The notes beneath the pieces are model-generated. The model saw only the letters and a program-made list of their open reading frames with translations. It searched no databases and was not told where the DNA came from. Both the position numbers and the translations under genes were made by a program. Shown piece by piece: positions 20,649 through 31,890 of a stretch of DNA of 64,000 nucleotides. Within the stretch, counting starts at the first letter, position 1. Each line of letters begins with the position of its first letter. Location of the stretch: assembly GCA_037043455.1 (NCBI GenBank), contig JAWPHD010010951.1:24248-88247 (forward strand), written 5' to 3'. Source of the DNA: Cyrtodaria siliqua (Eukaryota > Mollusca > Bivalvia > Adapedonta > Hiatellidae).

Positions 20649-22124
20649 AATCTGATCAAAAACCAGTATTTTTCTTTAATTGGCAATTGTCTGGTACATT
20701 TTAAGAAAGAGAACAGACGATTGGAGCAAAGCAGTCAAGATCTATGTTTCTGATTTTATGGATCCTCATCTCTCACTGTCAAAATTTCAAGACAAATTCA
20801 GCATAAGTAATGTAGATCTACAGGCATCTGATGTTTATGTATCCTCAACTTAATATCACATTGCTACACTGTCCGATCCACAAGATGAGTCAATAACACC
20901 ATAGAATAGTATGGCCTAGTAGTGTGCCCTTTTGTTTCATATCATTACCATAATAATTATAAACCATCTCTTTATTAAGTCAGTATTATTCTAAAGGAAA
21001 AAAGAAATGCAACTTGACAATTTCCGCTATATAAAGAATATACTGCACACTTAATTCGACATAATATGCCAGAGAAATCCCAAAATGTTTTGTAAGAAAA
21101 CGGTTGCAACTAGTTAGAGAAAGGACAAAACTGTGATGTTATAGACTTTTTAACTAGACACTTTGCAACACAAAAGTTCCACTTTCAAAATTTGAGCCAT
21201 TTCAGTACTGTATTTAATGTTAAAAGATTGCAAAATTGTATATCCTAAGTTTGCTCACCAGCGCCAAAGGCGTATTCTATCAAAACACTGAAGGGATAAC
21301 ATTTGGTGTGTTGTGTGTTGTTTTAGTCTTTTTTCTGATTGTTAATTTAGCCATGTACCATTCGATTAACAGCAGCATATTATACATACAATATACAGCG
21401 GAAATTCCCGTGTTGCATTTCTCTTTGCCTTTAATATATATTGCCAATGTCCTAATCACAAGCAAAATTATTAGAAGTAATACAAAATGAGGATGATTGA
21501 TTCCAATGTCATCAAATGGAGCAGTAATGGAGAACTATAGTTACCCTTCACATACTACATCCATAATTCTACACATACAATGTCTAGGCCCTCAGGTTCC
21601 AATAACCTGATGGAACAGTATAGCCATATACAGCTGTGGAATAGTGCAATAAAATCCCCACCCCCCATATACAGCTAATAAAATCCCCCCCCACCCCCAC
21701 ACCACCGTAATGCTACATAATTTATACAATGTCCAGGGCCTTAGGTTCAATAACTTGATGGAATAGTGTGAGTTTGACCAATAATTAAATCCCCTGTCTA
21801 ATCAATATCAGGGATATTAGAAATACTGACACTCAGGATTTGATAGGCTCTAAGGTTCCAATCTCATCCAACTGAACAATGCTTTTTTATTCTAATGGCA
21901 ACATAGCCTTTGCAGCAAAATGGAAGAGAGTTTCCTAACCAGGGTTATGTGAGGTGCCGACAGACATGAACTTGTCACCAACCGCACCCTTTAGTATAGG
22001 GCGGGCGGAGTCGAAGGACAATTCCTAAGCAAATAAACTAAGTCTGAATCCTCACTGGAACATACATGTATGAAGTGCTATATGATAAGACATTCCCAAG
22101 CAGACGTTCAAGGTTGCATCCCTG
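20649..22124. other. Unrecognised sequence with a C-rich tract
   Basis: No gene was recognised. A C-rich low-complexity tract lies at about 21655-21710. The words 'atacagct(aat/gtgg)aa' and 'ggttc(c)aataac(c/t)tgatgga' repeat at 21595-21770, suggesting a small local duplication. Frames 21236-21490 (plus) and 21280-21465 (minus) overlap antisense and have no known domain. Confidence 0.45.
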
Positions 22125-22345
22125 CTGGTGGTTTGGTTTCTTTGAATGGTATTTTACGCCATTTTTAACACCAATGTCAGGCCATATATGTAATATAGGA
22201 TGTTTGTTTGCGGTAGAGGGAGCGACCATCCCATTTTTCCTGGGGAGAATCAGTACTGTACACCTTCCGCCATACGTAAGAATCAACACTTTCTCACTTG
22301 ACGTCGATCCCCCAGTGGGATTCGAACCCGCAGCGGTGACAGGCA
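22125..22345 (-). mobile_element. SINE family A, best copy
   Basis: The plus-strand 'gtgggattcgaacccg' (22315-22330) is an inverted B-box, so the element is transcribed leftwards. The body carries 'gatcccccag', 'tttctcacttgacgtc', 'cttccgccatacgtaagaa', 'cagtactgtacacc', 'atcccatttttcctgggga' and ends near 'atggtattttacgccat' and 'ggtttctttgaa'. This copy anchors the identification of those at 593 and 4072. Confidence 0.8.
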
Positions 22346-22640
22346 AGAAAGTTTTAGACTCTGCGGACAGCTCTCCATTAACACAGGATGTGGTGAAAGT
22401 GCATCTGTCAGGTAGGTGAACTAGTCTGCATCCCTGCTGGGATGGAAGCTCAATGAAATGGTTCTTTTCTTCAATTATTGTCAGATTCAGGTGACAGGCA
22501 AGAAAGTTTTAGACTCTGCGGACATCTCCATTAACACAGGATGTGGTGAAAGTGCATCTGTCAGGTAGGTGAACTAGTCTGCATCCCTGCTGGGATGGAA
22601 GCTCAATGAAATGGTTCTTTTCTTCAATTATTGCCAGATT
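22336..22640. repeat. 155-bp tandem duplication beside a SINE head
   Basis: 'gtgacaggcaagaaagtttt' starts at 22336 and again at 22491. The copies share 'ttaacacaggatgtggtga', 'gcatccctgctgggatgga' and 'ttcttttcttcaattattg' with very few differences. The first copy overlaps the tRNA-like end of SINE A, so duplication occurred after or during insertion. Confidence 0.9.
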
Positions 22641-23889
22641 CTGTTTCCCAGATCCGATTCCATCATCTCAAGTTTCATTACTAACTAATCAAAACAGCTT
22701 TTTACCCTAATACTCCTTCTGCTTGTATGGTCAGGAATTGTTTCTTAGGACTTGATTTAATTTTTAAGATGTGATGAATGTACATACTTCATTGTATTCA
22801 TCTTGTCCTGGTTTTCAAATCAAATGCTTGGATCCATTCTGATTTTGGATAAGGAGGTTGCAAATTTAAAAGATATTCTCCAGGGAAAGAATAAGAAGTA
22901 ATTTTTACATTCCTTAAGAATTCAGATAGAATCTTTAGAATGAGTTAAGTATGAGTTTAACTAGGTTGAATTGCTGTTCAACAGCTCATCAGCAAATTGT
23001 AAAGACTATTACTAATTGCCCCATAAAGAATGAAGGATATTATAAGTTACCCAGTAGGGTAGTGACCAGCTACCTAATTTGACCTTATTACCGCACAGTG
23101 CGGTTATTTTAAAAAAAAAATCAAAAAATCTTGTAAAAAGATGTGAACAAATTAATGTAAACATTTTTTTTTAAGATTTGTCTTAAATTTCTGTAACTTA
23201 TAGCAAAATTTAGTGCACTTAATGGGTCAAATGTCCAGTGGAGTTACCTGACCTAGTAAGCCCACACAAGGTATTTTCCAAGAAGAAAAGCATTTAGAGT
23301 GATCTCCCTTTGACACAATTTCCATACTTGTTTTTAAGAAAAACCTTCAAGGCATCTGTCATATTTCTTTTTCACATGGCCCTTGGTCATACTTGCCCTT
23401 TTTCCGTCACTTTTATTAGTTAATGTAAAAAAGTACAGTAATAATTACTTTGCCATGAAAACCACCACAAGCTTGATCAAATCGAGGTGCCAGTGCAAAA
23501 CTATTGTAACTACATATGAATAAAGAAGGAGATACAATAGTTTTGAACAAATGTGAACATCCTTTTTTTAATGATCTGTCCATAAAATTCTGTAACTTAT
23601 AGCAAAATATAGTGCACTTAATGGGTCAAATGTCCAGTGCAATTTCCTCCCAGCTCAGATGTCATGCTGCAGATAAATCTTGATTCATTCAAGTTGGCTG
23701 TCGGCCGAATCCATCACGTCAGCCCTGAAGTGCATATGGCTGTTTTTAAACTTGCTTTTATATTGTTTTGCTGTTTTTAACATCTTTACACTGTTTTCTC
23801 CTCAAACCTCTTATTTTTACCTTTTCTTGTTTACTTACTAGACACAATGTGCAGTTTCCCAATTAATTGAGGTCGTGTGGTAAAATATA
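22641..23889. other. Non-coding sequence with dispersed words
   Basis: No gene was seen. 'tagcaaaat(t/a)tagtgcact' followed by 'taatgggtcaaatgtccag' occurs at about 23200-23243 and 23597-23640, and a short inverted repeat lies at 23492-23548. Pre-array sequence begins near 23870. Confidence 0.5.
23492..23548. repeat. Short hairpin element, copy 1
   Basis: A 13-bp perfect inverted repeat, 'caaaactattgta' (23496-23508) and 'tacaatagttttg' (23533-23545), encloses 'actacatatgaataaagaag'. The same arrangement recurs at 25903-25960. Confidence 0.75.
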
Positions 23890-24345
23890 TAGAGATGTAA
23901 ATACAGTACATCAGAAATACAGTTCATCAGTAAAGTTAAATACAGTACATCAGTAAAGTTAAATACAGTTCATCAGTAAAGTTAAATACAGTACATCAGT
24001 AAAGTTAAATACAGTTCATCAGTAAAGTTAAATACAGTACATCAGTAAAGTTAAATATAGTACATCAGTAAAGTTAAATACAGTACATCAGTAAAGTTAA
24101 ATACATCACATCAGAAAGTTAAATACAGTTCATCAGTAAAGTTAAATACAGTACATCAGAAATACAGTACATCAGTAAAGTTAAATACAGTACATCAGTA
24201 AAGTTAAATACAGTACATCAGTAAATTTAAATACAGTTCATCAGTAAAGTTAAATACAGTACATCAGTAAAGTTAAATACAGTACATCAGTAAAGTTAAA
24301 TACAGTTCATCAGTAAAGTTAAATACAGTACATCAGTAAAGTTAA
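23890..24345. repeat. 23-bp minisatellite, ~19 units
   Basis: The unit contains 'acagtacatcagtaaagtt', with a T/A variant ('acagttcatcag'). Shortened units ('atcagaaatacag') occur at about 23905 and 24156. Ends sharply at 24345 before a C-rich patch. Confidence 0.95.
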
Positions 24346-26430
24346 AATCAATGTCCCCCACACCCCCACACTCATCCCATCCAATGCCAAACTTAACACA
24401 AATTTCAAAATTTTAAGAAATAGTTATTTAAAAGGTATTAATATTTATAAATTTTCTATCTGCATTATGATGCCCAGACAGTGTGTCCCTGGCGAGAATG
24501 CATTACAGCTAAATAGGTGTTCTAATTATGCAATATTCATAGAGTGCCTCCTGACAAAATGTCAAAACTTCATACATCATTATATTGAAGAGTAGGAATA
24601 TGTGATCGCAGCTCTTAGAGCGCGCCATCTCAAGGTGTACCGTCTCAGTCCTTAGGGTGTTAATATGAATTAATATACATATATACAAGTTTATTTTATG
24701 TACTTTTATGAATACTCAGGGACTCATACAGCCTGATACAAAATGCTATTTTCGATAATTGTGTATTTTATATGTGACACTCAAACAGAAAATAAAATCT
24801 AAAATCTTTCCTTCTCATCTCTCTAAGGGCATAGTAAAACATGAACCATGTAGTGCAATGTGAAATCGTGTCTCTTAAATCACCCAAGGGAGATTATAAA
24901 ATGTTTCTACAAAAGCAAAAACTGGAAATTCAGCACAATGGTGTATAAAAATGTCACACATTTTTTTGGTTTGTAAAAATGACAAGAATATTCCTCCAAA
25001 AATGAGCTACTTTTAAGAGAAATGTTTTTGCTGTATTAGCTTTATCTACAAAACTGACAACACTGTAGTGTCCAATGTTCAACATTATGGGTTTATGGCT
25101 TGCAAAATTAAAATTAATTTCTTCAATGAGGAACAGTGACTTGTCTCCCCTTTTAACTATCTCCAAGCGTTTGGTTCATCGCTATTTTTACTGTTGTCTA
25201 TTTTCATTCCAATCTTTGTGGATCGCTGAGCCCGATATGTAAATTTATATAGATATCGGTGGTACATGCAAATACTTTGTTTTCTTACTTTAATTTGGAA
25301 AAGGTGGTTTCACTACTCCAGCCTTTAAATGCTTTGCTTATTGTTTAATCACCCCTAGGGTATGCTGTCTACTTTTTAATTTACTGTTACTTGTGATATC
25401 CAGCTTCATAACCGCTGCTCCCAACTAAATTCCATTTTTTTCATTTTGCCCATTCAAGTTTTTCCAGGTACAAATCGGAGGAAATCTGGATATGCTACCC
25501 TTGACTATCAAGAATGTTAAAATGACGTCTCTGGGGTAAAAAAGTGGTTCAAGCCTTCACACCAAATAATTAGCCAAAACATTTTATAGCATGTATAGTT
25601 GGCACAAAGCATATTTTAGACATCAAACATCATCAAAAAATGTGTGCAATTAAAATCCCACAGTTCAAAACTTGCTTATTAGGTACAAAGTCAAGTATAT
25701 ATGTACAGGAACCGGAGGCAATATTAAAGATCTGTGGATATTCCATCTAATTGGCATTAAAACATATAAATGATCCTTAAATTGGGTCTAAAGTTCTGTC
25801 TTGTTTTATAAAACCATATTTGATATATAAAAGATCCCCTAAATTGGGTCTTAAGTTCTGTATTATTTTATTACTGATAATGTCCTTGCATTTCGAGGGG
25901 GTCAGTGCAAAACTATTGTAACTACATATGAATAAAGAAGGAGATAAAATAGTGTTGCACCGAACCCTGGATTTATTGATTTTTTTTTCTTCTAACAAAA
26001 TCATTCTGGGAAAGTGGGACAGTTATTCTAGGCATTAGGAAAATGAAATACTGCTTTTAATAAGAAAAGAATAATTATAACGGGAGAATGTTATTATGGA
26101 TGGCTTTTATGTGCCTTAGGCGACAATCACCAATACATCCTCTCGTGGCACAAAACTTAAAGACAAAATAGCGTTGGCGTTGTTAACCAAATTATACCAG
26201 TTATTTTCTATGCCTATTTCAATTCTTTCTTTCGGATTTTTTTTTCTGCCACGTTTTTATTCTCTCAGAGTAAGATCTAGTTCTGTTTAATTTTACAGCA
26301 TCTGGCACCTGTTTCTGTCTTTCTTTTATAATGAAATCAAAAATGTCTCAATGCATGATGGGTAATATTGGCAAAGGAGAACTTGGAGGCAATCATAAAA
26401 TTGAATGAGAAACATTTTTTTCCATTGTTT
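24346..26430. other. Unrecognised 2-kb stretch
   Basis: No gene with a recognisable domain was found. It contains a tandem duplication of 'aaattgggtct.aagttctgt' (about 25776 and 25841) and the second hairpin copy at 25903-25960. A possible plus-strand exon at about 25472-25540 was considered and rejected. Confidence 0.45.
25903..25960. repeat. Short hairpin element, copy 2
   Basis: 'gtgcaaaactattgta' and 'taaaatagtgttgcac' are near-complementary ends enclosing the same 'actacatatgaataaagaag' interior as the copy at 23492-23548. The ends differ from copy 1 mainly by single substitutions in the right arm. Confidence 0.75.
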
Positions 26431-26434
26431 TACT

Positions 26435-26525
26435 TGGCCACCAATGTGGATACTCATGAACTCCCATTGAATCTGGCGTGTTGTGGGTTGGAGAGGACTG
26501 TCAAACTTGAAAGTCTTGTAAGTTC
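26435..26525 (-). repeat. LINE 3'-end fragment
   Basis: 'ggcgtgttgtgggttggaga' followed by 'ggactg' here matches 'ggcatgttgtgggtcgggga' in the LINE at 10285-14640, and the flanking 'ccaccaatgtggatactcatg' region also aligns. Only the 3' region is present, as expected for severe 5' truncation. Confidence 0.55.
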
Positions 26526-26754
26526 CAAATCCTACTTCTAGGTCAAAATCTTTAATTTGAAGATATAAATTGTTACAAAGTGTTTAAATCGCTTTAGAAA
26601 AGGATGGGAAACCCAGGATTTGGATTTCAAAACTTATTGAAATTTGCTTTTCATTCGTTTCAAATTTCAGGGGCAAAAAAACAAAGGTATTTTTTAAATG
26701 TGTTGCAGTAGCTAGAACTCTAGCCAAACACAAACCAAAATACAAGGTTAGCAA

Positions 26755-27730
26755 CTAAAACATCCTACAACTCCTAAAACTTGTCCAGAACTCCAACAAC
26801 TTTGATTTCAATGGCGAACACTACCTTCAAATCGGAGGCACTGCAATGGGTACTTGTTTAGCACCCTCCTACGCAAACATCTTCATGGGCGAACTCGAAA
26901 CAAAATGTTTATGTAACGCAACCCATAAACCACACACCTATAAACGGTTCATTGATGACATATTCATAATCTGGACACACGGTCTCAAACTTCTATACAA
27001 GTTCATAGATTATTTGAATCAAGCACACAAAAGCATCAAATTCACATCCAAAATATCAGAGAAAGAAATCTCGTCCCTAGATACAACAAAGGCTACAAGA
27101 TAGCTGTAAAATTATTTACCGAAGAGACAGACACTCACTCTTATCTCAAATTTACATCCTCCCATTTCTAAGGATAAAACGCAATTGCACGTCGGACCTC
27201 TACTTCGAGGAAAATGCGCTCACTATGGAAAACAAACTTTTCCTACATATTGAGCAAACAAAAATGTCAGCAATGACTTACACTTGAGAATTCTGTCAGA
27301 AAATCTATTCTAATGCTACAAGTTTCTCCCGTCATAAGAATAGGCCTATTATGTATGTGGAAATTACTACAAGCTCAAAGATTATGTCATAAAACACCAA
27401 TATAAGGCACACCAACCCACCAGTCCCATAAAACAAACAATCACCATTCAGACTCCAGACTGGGACTGGGGACAAAACACAGACTTTCTTGATGATCTTC
27501 TACGGGAAACGAACCAAAAACCAAGGGACGAATGGGATGAGATATGGATAAACAGTCACGACGCACTTACTGTTGCTCCAACAATCCCATCATGGAGGGC
27601 AAACAACCCTCCACCAGAAGCGACAGGCTCCAGGCGTACCTACCACGCTGGACCCACCTTGGATGCGGCATCATTCACCCTACATCATTTAAAACAATAC
27701 AACCTCACAAAGAAATTCTATTTCTAAAAG
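26755..27730 (+). pseudogene. Penelope-like element reverse transcriptase remnant
   Basis: Penelope-like elements prime reverse transcription at exposed DNA ends. The recognisable core runs from FDFNGEHYLQIGGTAMG (about 26800-26850) through APSYANIFMG to YKRFIDDIFIIW, whose DD (26954-26959) is the catalytic pair, then KFTSK and SSLDTT (to about 27090). An in-frame stop precedes position 26755, so motif A and everything N-terminal are missing. The frame shifts by +1 near 27090, continuing as DTHSYLKFTSSHF (27129-27168) before a stop. A third open block (about 27390-27580; PDWDWGQNTDFLDDLL) follows. No GIY-YIG domain was found. It is a decayed copy on the plus strand, opposite to the nearby NT5C2-like exon. 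Confidence 0.82.
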
Positions 27731-27820
27731 CCACACTCTTACAGATAAGTACTTGTTTTTTTTAATGTATTTCAAAATTTAAACAGTTTCAAATTAAGAT
27801 AAAACACATCTCTTTTAGTT
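27731..27820. other. Penelope-like element 3' flank
   Basis: AT-rich sequence between the decayed coding part and the hammerhead-like motif. No gene seen. Confidence 0.3.
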
Positions 27821-27865
27821 ACTGATGAGCACAAACTGTACGAAACTAGTGTGAAGAATACTCCT
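27815..27865 (+). ncRNA. Hammerhead-ribozyme-like motif downstream of the Penelope remnant
   Basis: CTGATGA (27822-27828) is followed by a short potential stem II (gcac/gtac with one C-A mismatch and loop aaact) and then GAAAC (27842-27846), the order of the hammerhead core. Penelope-like elements are known to carry type I hammerheads. After GAAAC the sequence 'tagtgtgaag' gives no clean stem III ending in a cleavable UH, so this copy looks degenerate and probably inactive. No fold was computed. Confidence 0.4.
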
Positions 27866-28275
27866 ATTGATAAATAACAAATTTATCAAAATGCTGCATA
27901 AAACCAAACATTTCTTGTCGAAAACATTGACAAAATCATGCAAAGGTACACATAATTATTACCTCCACGGCAAAAATATGCCTACTACGTTCTCTTACCT
28001 TTTACTGTGGTGGTAAATATTTAGCTTCAATTATAAAAGCCCAATGCCCAGCCCTATGGAATTAAATATTGGGGATATGTTACATAATGGCAATTGTGTT
28101 CTACCCAGATGCCATTTTTGATCTAAACAAATCAGAATATGACATCATCTTAACAACTCTTAGTTACAAGGAGAACAAAAACAGAAACCTGCATTGCTGC
28201 TTCACGATGATAGTCAAAGTTATGTTCATACATCGCATGGTGGGGCTTTTCTTTCTTGATGTTAATGGTTCAATT
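27866..28275. other. Unrecognised sequence before the 22-bp array
   Basis: No coding domain was recognised. The 81-aa plus frame (28069-28314) runs into the array and lacks a family signature. Confidence 0.4.
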
Positions 28276-31200
28276 TCTTACATATTCCATAACGGTCATA
28301 CTTTCCTTACATAATGGTCATACCTTCCTTACGTAATGGTCATACCTTCTTACATAATGTTCATACATTCCTTACATATTGGTCATACCTTCCTTATGTA
28401 ACAGTCATACCTACCTTACGTAACGGTCATAACTTCCTTACGTAACGGTCATACCTTCCTTACACAGCGGTCATACCTTCCTTACATAACAGTCATACCT
28501 TCCTTACATAATGGTCATACCTTCCTTACATAACGGTCATACCTTCCTTACATAACATTCATACCGTTCTTACGTAACGGTCATACCTTCCTTACGTAAT
28601 GGTCATACGTTCCTTACATTAACAGTCATACCTTCCTTACATAACGGTCATACCTTCCTTAGATAACGGTCATATCTTCCTTACGTAATGGTCATACCTT
28701 CCTTACATAACAGTCATACCTTCTTTACGTAATGGTCATACCTTCCTTACATAACTGTCATACCTTCCTTACGTAACAGTCATACCTGCCTTACATAACG
28801 GTCATACCTTCCTTACATAACAGTCATACCTGCCTTACGTAACAGTCATACCTTCCTTACGTAACAGTCATACCTGCCTTACACAACGGTCCTTACGTAA
28901 CAGTCATTCCTGCCTTACAAAACTGTCATACCTTCCTTACGTAACAGTCATACCTGCCTTACATAACAGTCATACCTTCTTACGTAACGGTCATACCTTC
29001 CTTAAGTAATGGTCATACCTTCCTTACGTAATGGTCATGCCTTCCTTAGATAACGGTCATACCTTCCTTACATAACTGTCATACCTTCCTTACATAACAG
29101 TCGTACCTTCCTTACATAACAGTGGTACCTTCCTTACGTAATGGTCATACCTTCCTTACGTAATGGTCATTCCTTCCTTACGTAATGGTCATGCCTTCCT
29201 TAGATAACAGTCATAACTTTCTTACGTAACAGTCATACCTTCCTTATGTAACAGTCATACCTTCCTTACATAACTGTCATACCTTCCTTACATAACGGTC
29301 GTACCTTCCTTACATAACAGTGATACCTTCCTTACGTAATGGTCATACCTTCCTTACGTAATAGTCATGCCTTCCTTACATAACGGTCATACCTTCCTTA
29401 CATAACGGTCGTACCTTTCTTACGTAACAGTGATACCTTCCTTATGTAATGGTCATACCTTCCTTACATAACGGTCATACCTTCCTTACGTAACGGTCAT
29501 ACCTTCCTTACTTAATGGTCATACCTTCCTTACATAACAGTCATACCTTCCTTACGTAATGGTCATACCTTCCTTACATAACGGTCATTCCTTCCTTACA
29601 TAACGGTCATACCTTTCTTACATAACGGTCATACCTTCTTTACGTAATGGTCATACCTTCCTTACGTAATGGTCATGTCTTCCTTAGATAACGGTCATAC
29701 CTTCCTTACATAACGGTCATACCTTCCTTACATAATGGTCATACCTTTCTTACGTAACGGTCATACCTTCCTTACGAAATGGTCATTCCTTCCTTACGTA
29801 ATGGTCATGCCTTCCTTAGATAACAGTCATACCTTCCTTACATAACGGTCGTACCTTCCTGACGTAACAGTGATACCTTCCTTACGTAATGGTCATACCT
29901 TCCTTACATAACGGTCATACCTTCCTTACATAACGGTCATACCTTTCTTACGTAACGGTCATACCTTCCTTACGTAATGGTCATAGCTTCCTTACATAAC
30001 AGTCATACCTTCCTTACGTAATGGTCATACCTTCCTTACATAACGGTCATACCTTCCTTACATAACGGTCGTACCTTCCTTACATAACAGTGATACCTTC
30101 CTTACGTAATGGTCATACCTTCCTTACGTAATGGTCATGCCTTCCTTAGATAACGGTCATACCTTCCTTACGTAACGGTCATACCTTCCTTACGTAACAG
30201 TCATACCTTCCTTACATAATTGTCATACCTTCCTTACATAACGGTCGTACCTTCCTTACATAACAGTGATACCTTCCTTACGTAATGGTCATACCTTCCG
30301 TACGTAATGGTCATGCCTTCCTTACATAACGGTCGTACCTTCCTTACGTAACAGTGATACCTTCCTTACATAATGGTCATACCTTCCTTACATAACGGTC
30401 ATATCTTCCTTACGTAATGGTCATACCTTCCTTACATAACAGTCATACCTTCCTTACGTAACGGTCATACCTTCCTTACATAACGGTCATACCTTCCTTA
30501 CATAAAGGTCATACCTTTCTTACATAACGGTCATACCTTTCTTATGTAATGGTCATATCTTCCTTACATAACAGTCATACCTTCCTTACGTAACGGTCAT
30601 ACCTTCCTTACGTAATGGTCATATCTTCCTTACATAACAGTCATACCATTCTTACGTAATGGTCATACCTTCTTACATAACGGTCATACCTTCCTTACGT
30701 AATGGTCATACCTTCCTTACATAAGGGTCATACCTTCCTTACATAGCGGTCATACCTTCCTTACGTAACAGTCATACCTTTCTTACATAACAGTCATACC
30801 TTCCTTATGTAATGGTCATTCCTTCCTTACGTAATAGTAATAGTCATACCTTCCTTACATAATGGTCATACCTTCCTTACATAACAGTCATACCTTTCTT
30901 ACGTAATGGTCATACCTTCCTTACATAACAGTCATACCTTCCTTATAGAACGGTCATACCTTCCTTACGTAACAGTCATACCTTCCTTATGTAATAGTCA
31001 TAATTTCCTTACCTAATGGTCATACCTTCCTTACATAACGGTCATACCTTCCTTACATAACGGTCAAACCTTCCTTACATAACGGTCATACCTTCCTTAC
31101 ATAATGGTCATACCTTTCTTACGTAACGGTCATACCTTCCTTATGTAATGGTCATACCTTCCTTGCACAACGGTCATACCTTTATGTAACGGTCATACCT

Positions 31201-31345
31201 TCCTTATGTAATGGTCATACCTTCCTTACATAATGGTCATACCTTCCTTATGTAATGGTCATACCTTCCTTACGTAATTGTCATACCTTCCTTATGTAAT
31301 GGTCATACCTTCCTTACGTAATGGTCATACCTTCCTTACAGTGTC
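28276..31345. repeat. 22-bp minisatellite, ~139 units, 3.07 kb
   Basis: The unit reads 'GGTCATACCTTCCTTACGTA' plus two bases. Spacing of exactly 22 bp was checked at 28447, 28469 and 28491. Two CpGs per unit, in TACGTAA and AACGGTC, vary mainly as TpG or CpA (TACATAA, TATGTAA, AATGGTC, AACAGTC), the pattern expected from methyl-CpG deamination. The array ends about 390 bp from the NT5C2-like exon. Confidence 0.97.
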
Positions 31346-31736
31346 GCTAAGTGTTCCACTATCTGAGACAAGAGCTCAGGTTATTTTTTAACTATGTATT
31401 TTATCAGGTAACACAAGGCAATGTCTTTTCTTTTTTTATCTGTGTTGGCAGGGCTAGTGATAAAACAGTATAGAAATTCTAACGAAAATCTAACTTGTAC
31501 AAAATGTACAAAGAGATGTTATGGCATGAATCATGAAATTAAATATCTCAGCTGATGATAAATAATGAAAACATCTCTTTGTATATTGTTTGACTACTGC
31601 AATGCGCAAAGCTATAAAACATGCTAATGTCAAGTTTGATTAAAACCTATTATATCCTGCATGCGTGTGTAAGCGATGTTAAATGTTGCCAAACTCATAA
31701 ACTAAGGAACACTGAGACAAAACGTAAAATGCTTAC
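31346..31736. other. Intron-like sequence 3' of the NT5C2 exon
   Basis: This holds the minus-strand donor GTAAGC (31736-31731) and otherwise ordinary AT-rich sequence. 'aaagagatgtt' and 'aacatctcttt' (about 31507 and 31570) form a small inverted repeat. Confidence 0.45.
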
Positions 31737-31810
31737 CTGCAAGCGTGTAGTCCATGTCGAAGCCGAAGTATTTCACTTTCTCCAGCATCAAGCTTCTGTT
31801 GACAAAGACT
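31737..31810 (-). CDS. NT5C2: NT5C2-like cytosolic purine 5'-nucleotidase exon (HAD motif I)
   Basis: On the minus strand this 74-bp segment encodes VFVNRSL, then [15 protein letters not shown]. The DMDYT motif supplies the nucleophile and general-acid aspartates of the haloacid dehalogenase superfamily. NT5C2 hydrolyses IMP and GMP in the cytosol. VFVNRSL together with Met in [10 protein letters not shown] favours NT5C2 over the NT5DC paralogues, which usually have FGFDYDYTL or a more distant form. The exon ends GCAG|GTAAGC, a good donor with one base left over for the next codon. The preferred acceptor is TTTACAG (31811) after a pyrimidine-rich run. An alternative acceptor, TTGCAG, ends at 31844 and would keep the frame open (…[12 protein letters not shown]). 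No neighbouring exons were found in the window. The 92-aa plus-strand frame over this site is an antisense shadow. Confidence 0.85.
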
Positions 31811-31890
31811 CTGTAAATCGGAGAAATCTCATTTTTAGTCGAGCTGCAACTGTATCTACGACCGTACGACATGTTAAACAACCAGTGTGT
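31811..31890. other. Acceptor-side flank of the exon
   Basis: This short stretch contains the acceptor pyrimidine run and an alternative TTGCAG. The repeat word 'gtagtttaaagt' starts at about 31891, so at most ~80 bp of unique sequence remain upstream of the exon. Confidence 0.5.

Noticed and set aside
24690..24740. Minus-strand YESL resembling the next part of NT5C2
   Set aside because: Only four residues match, and flanking codons do not fit KSPEYE before it or GFELTVERL after it.
25472..25545. Possible plus-strand exon after a pyrimidine-rich acceptor (tttttccag)
   Set aside because: The short translation has no recognisable family, and the donor would be a weak GTAAAA directly at an in-frame stop.
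28276..31345. CRISPR-like regular repeat
   Set aside because: The 22-bp units are directly adjacent with no unique spacers, and the genome is eukaryotic.
31550..31575. CTGATGA followed by GAAA, a hammerhead-like order
   Set aside because: The eight bases between them cannot form stem II, so this is a chance match in AT-rich DNA.
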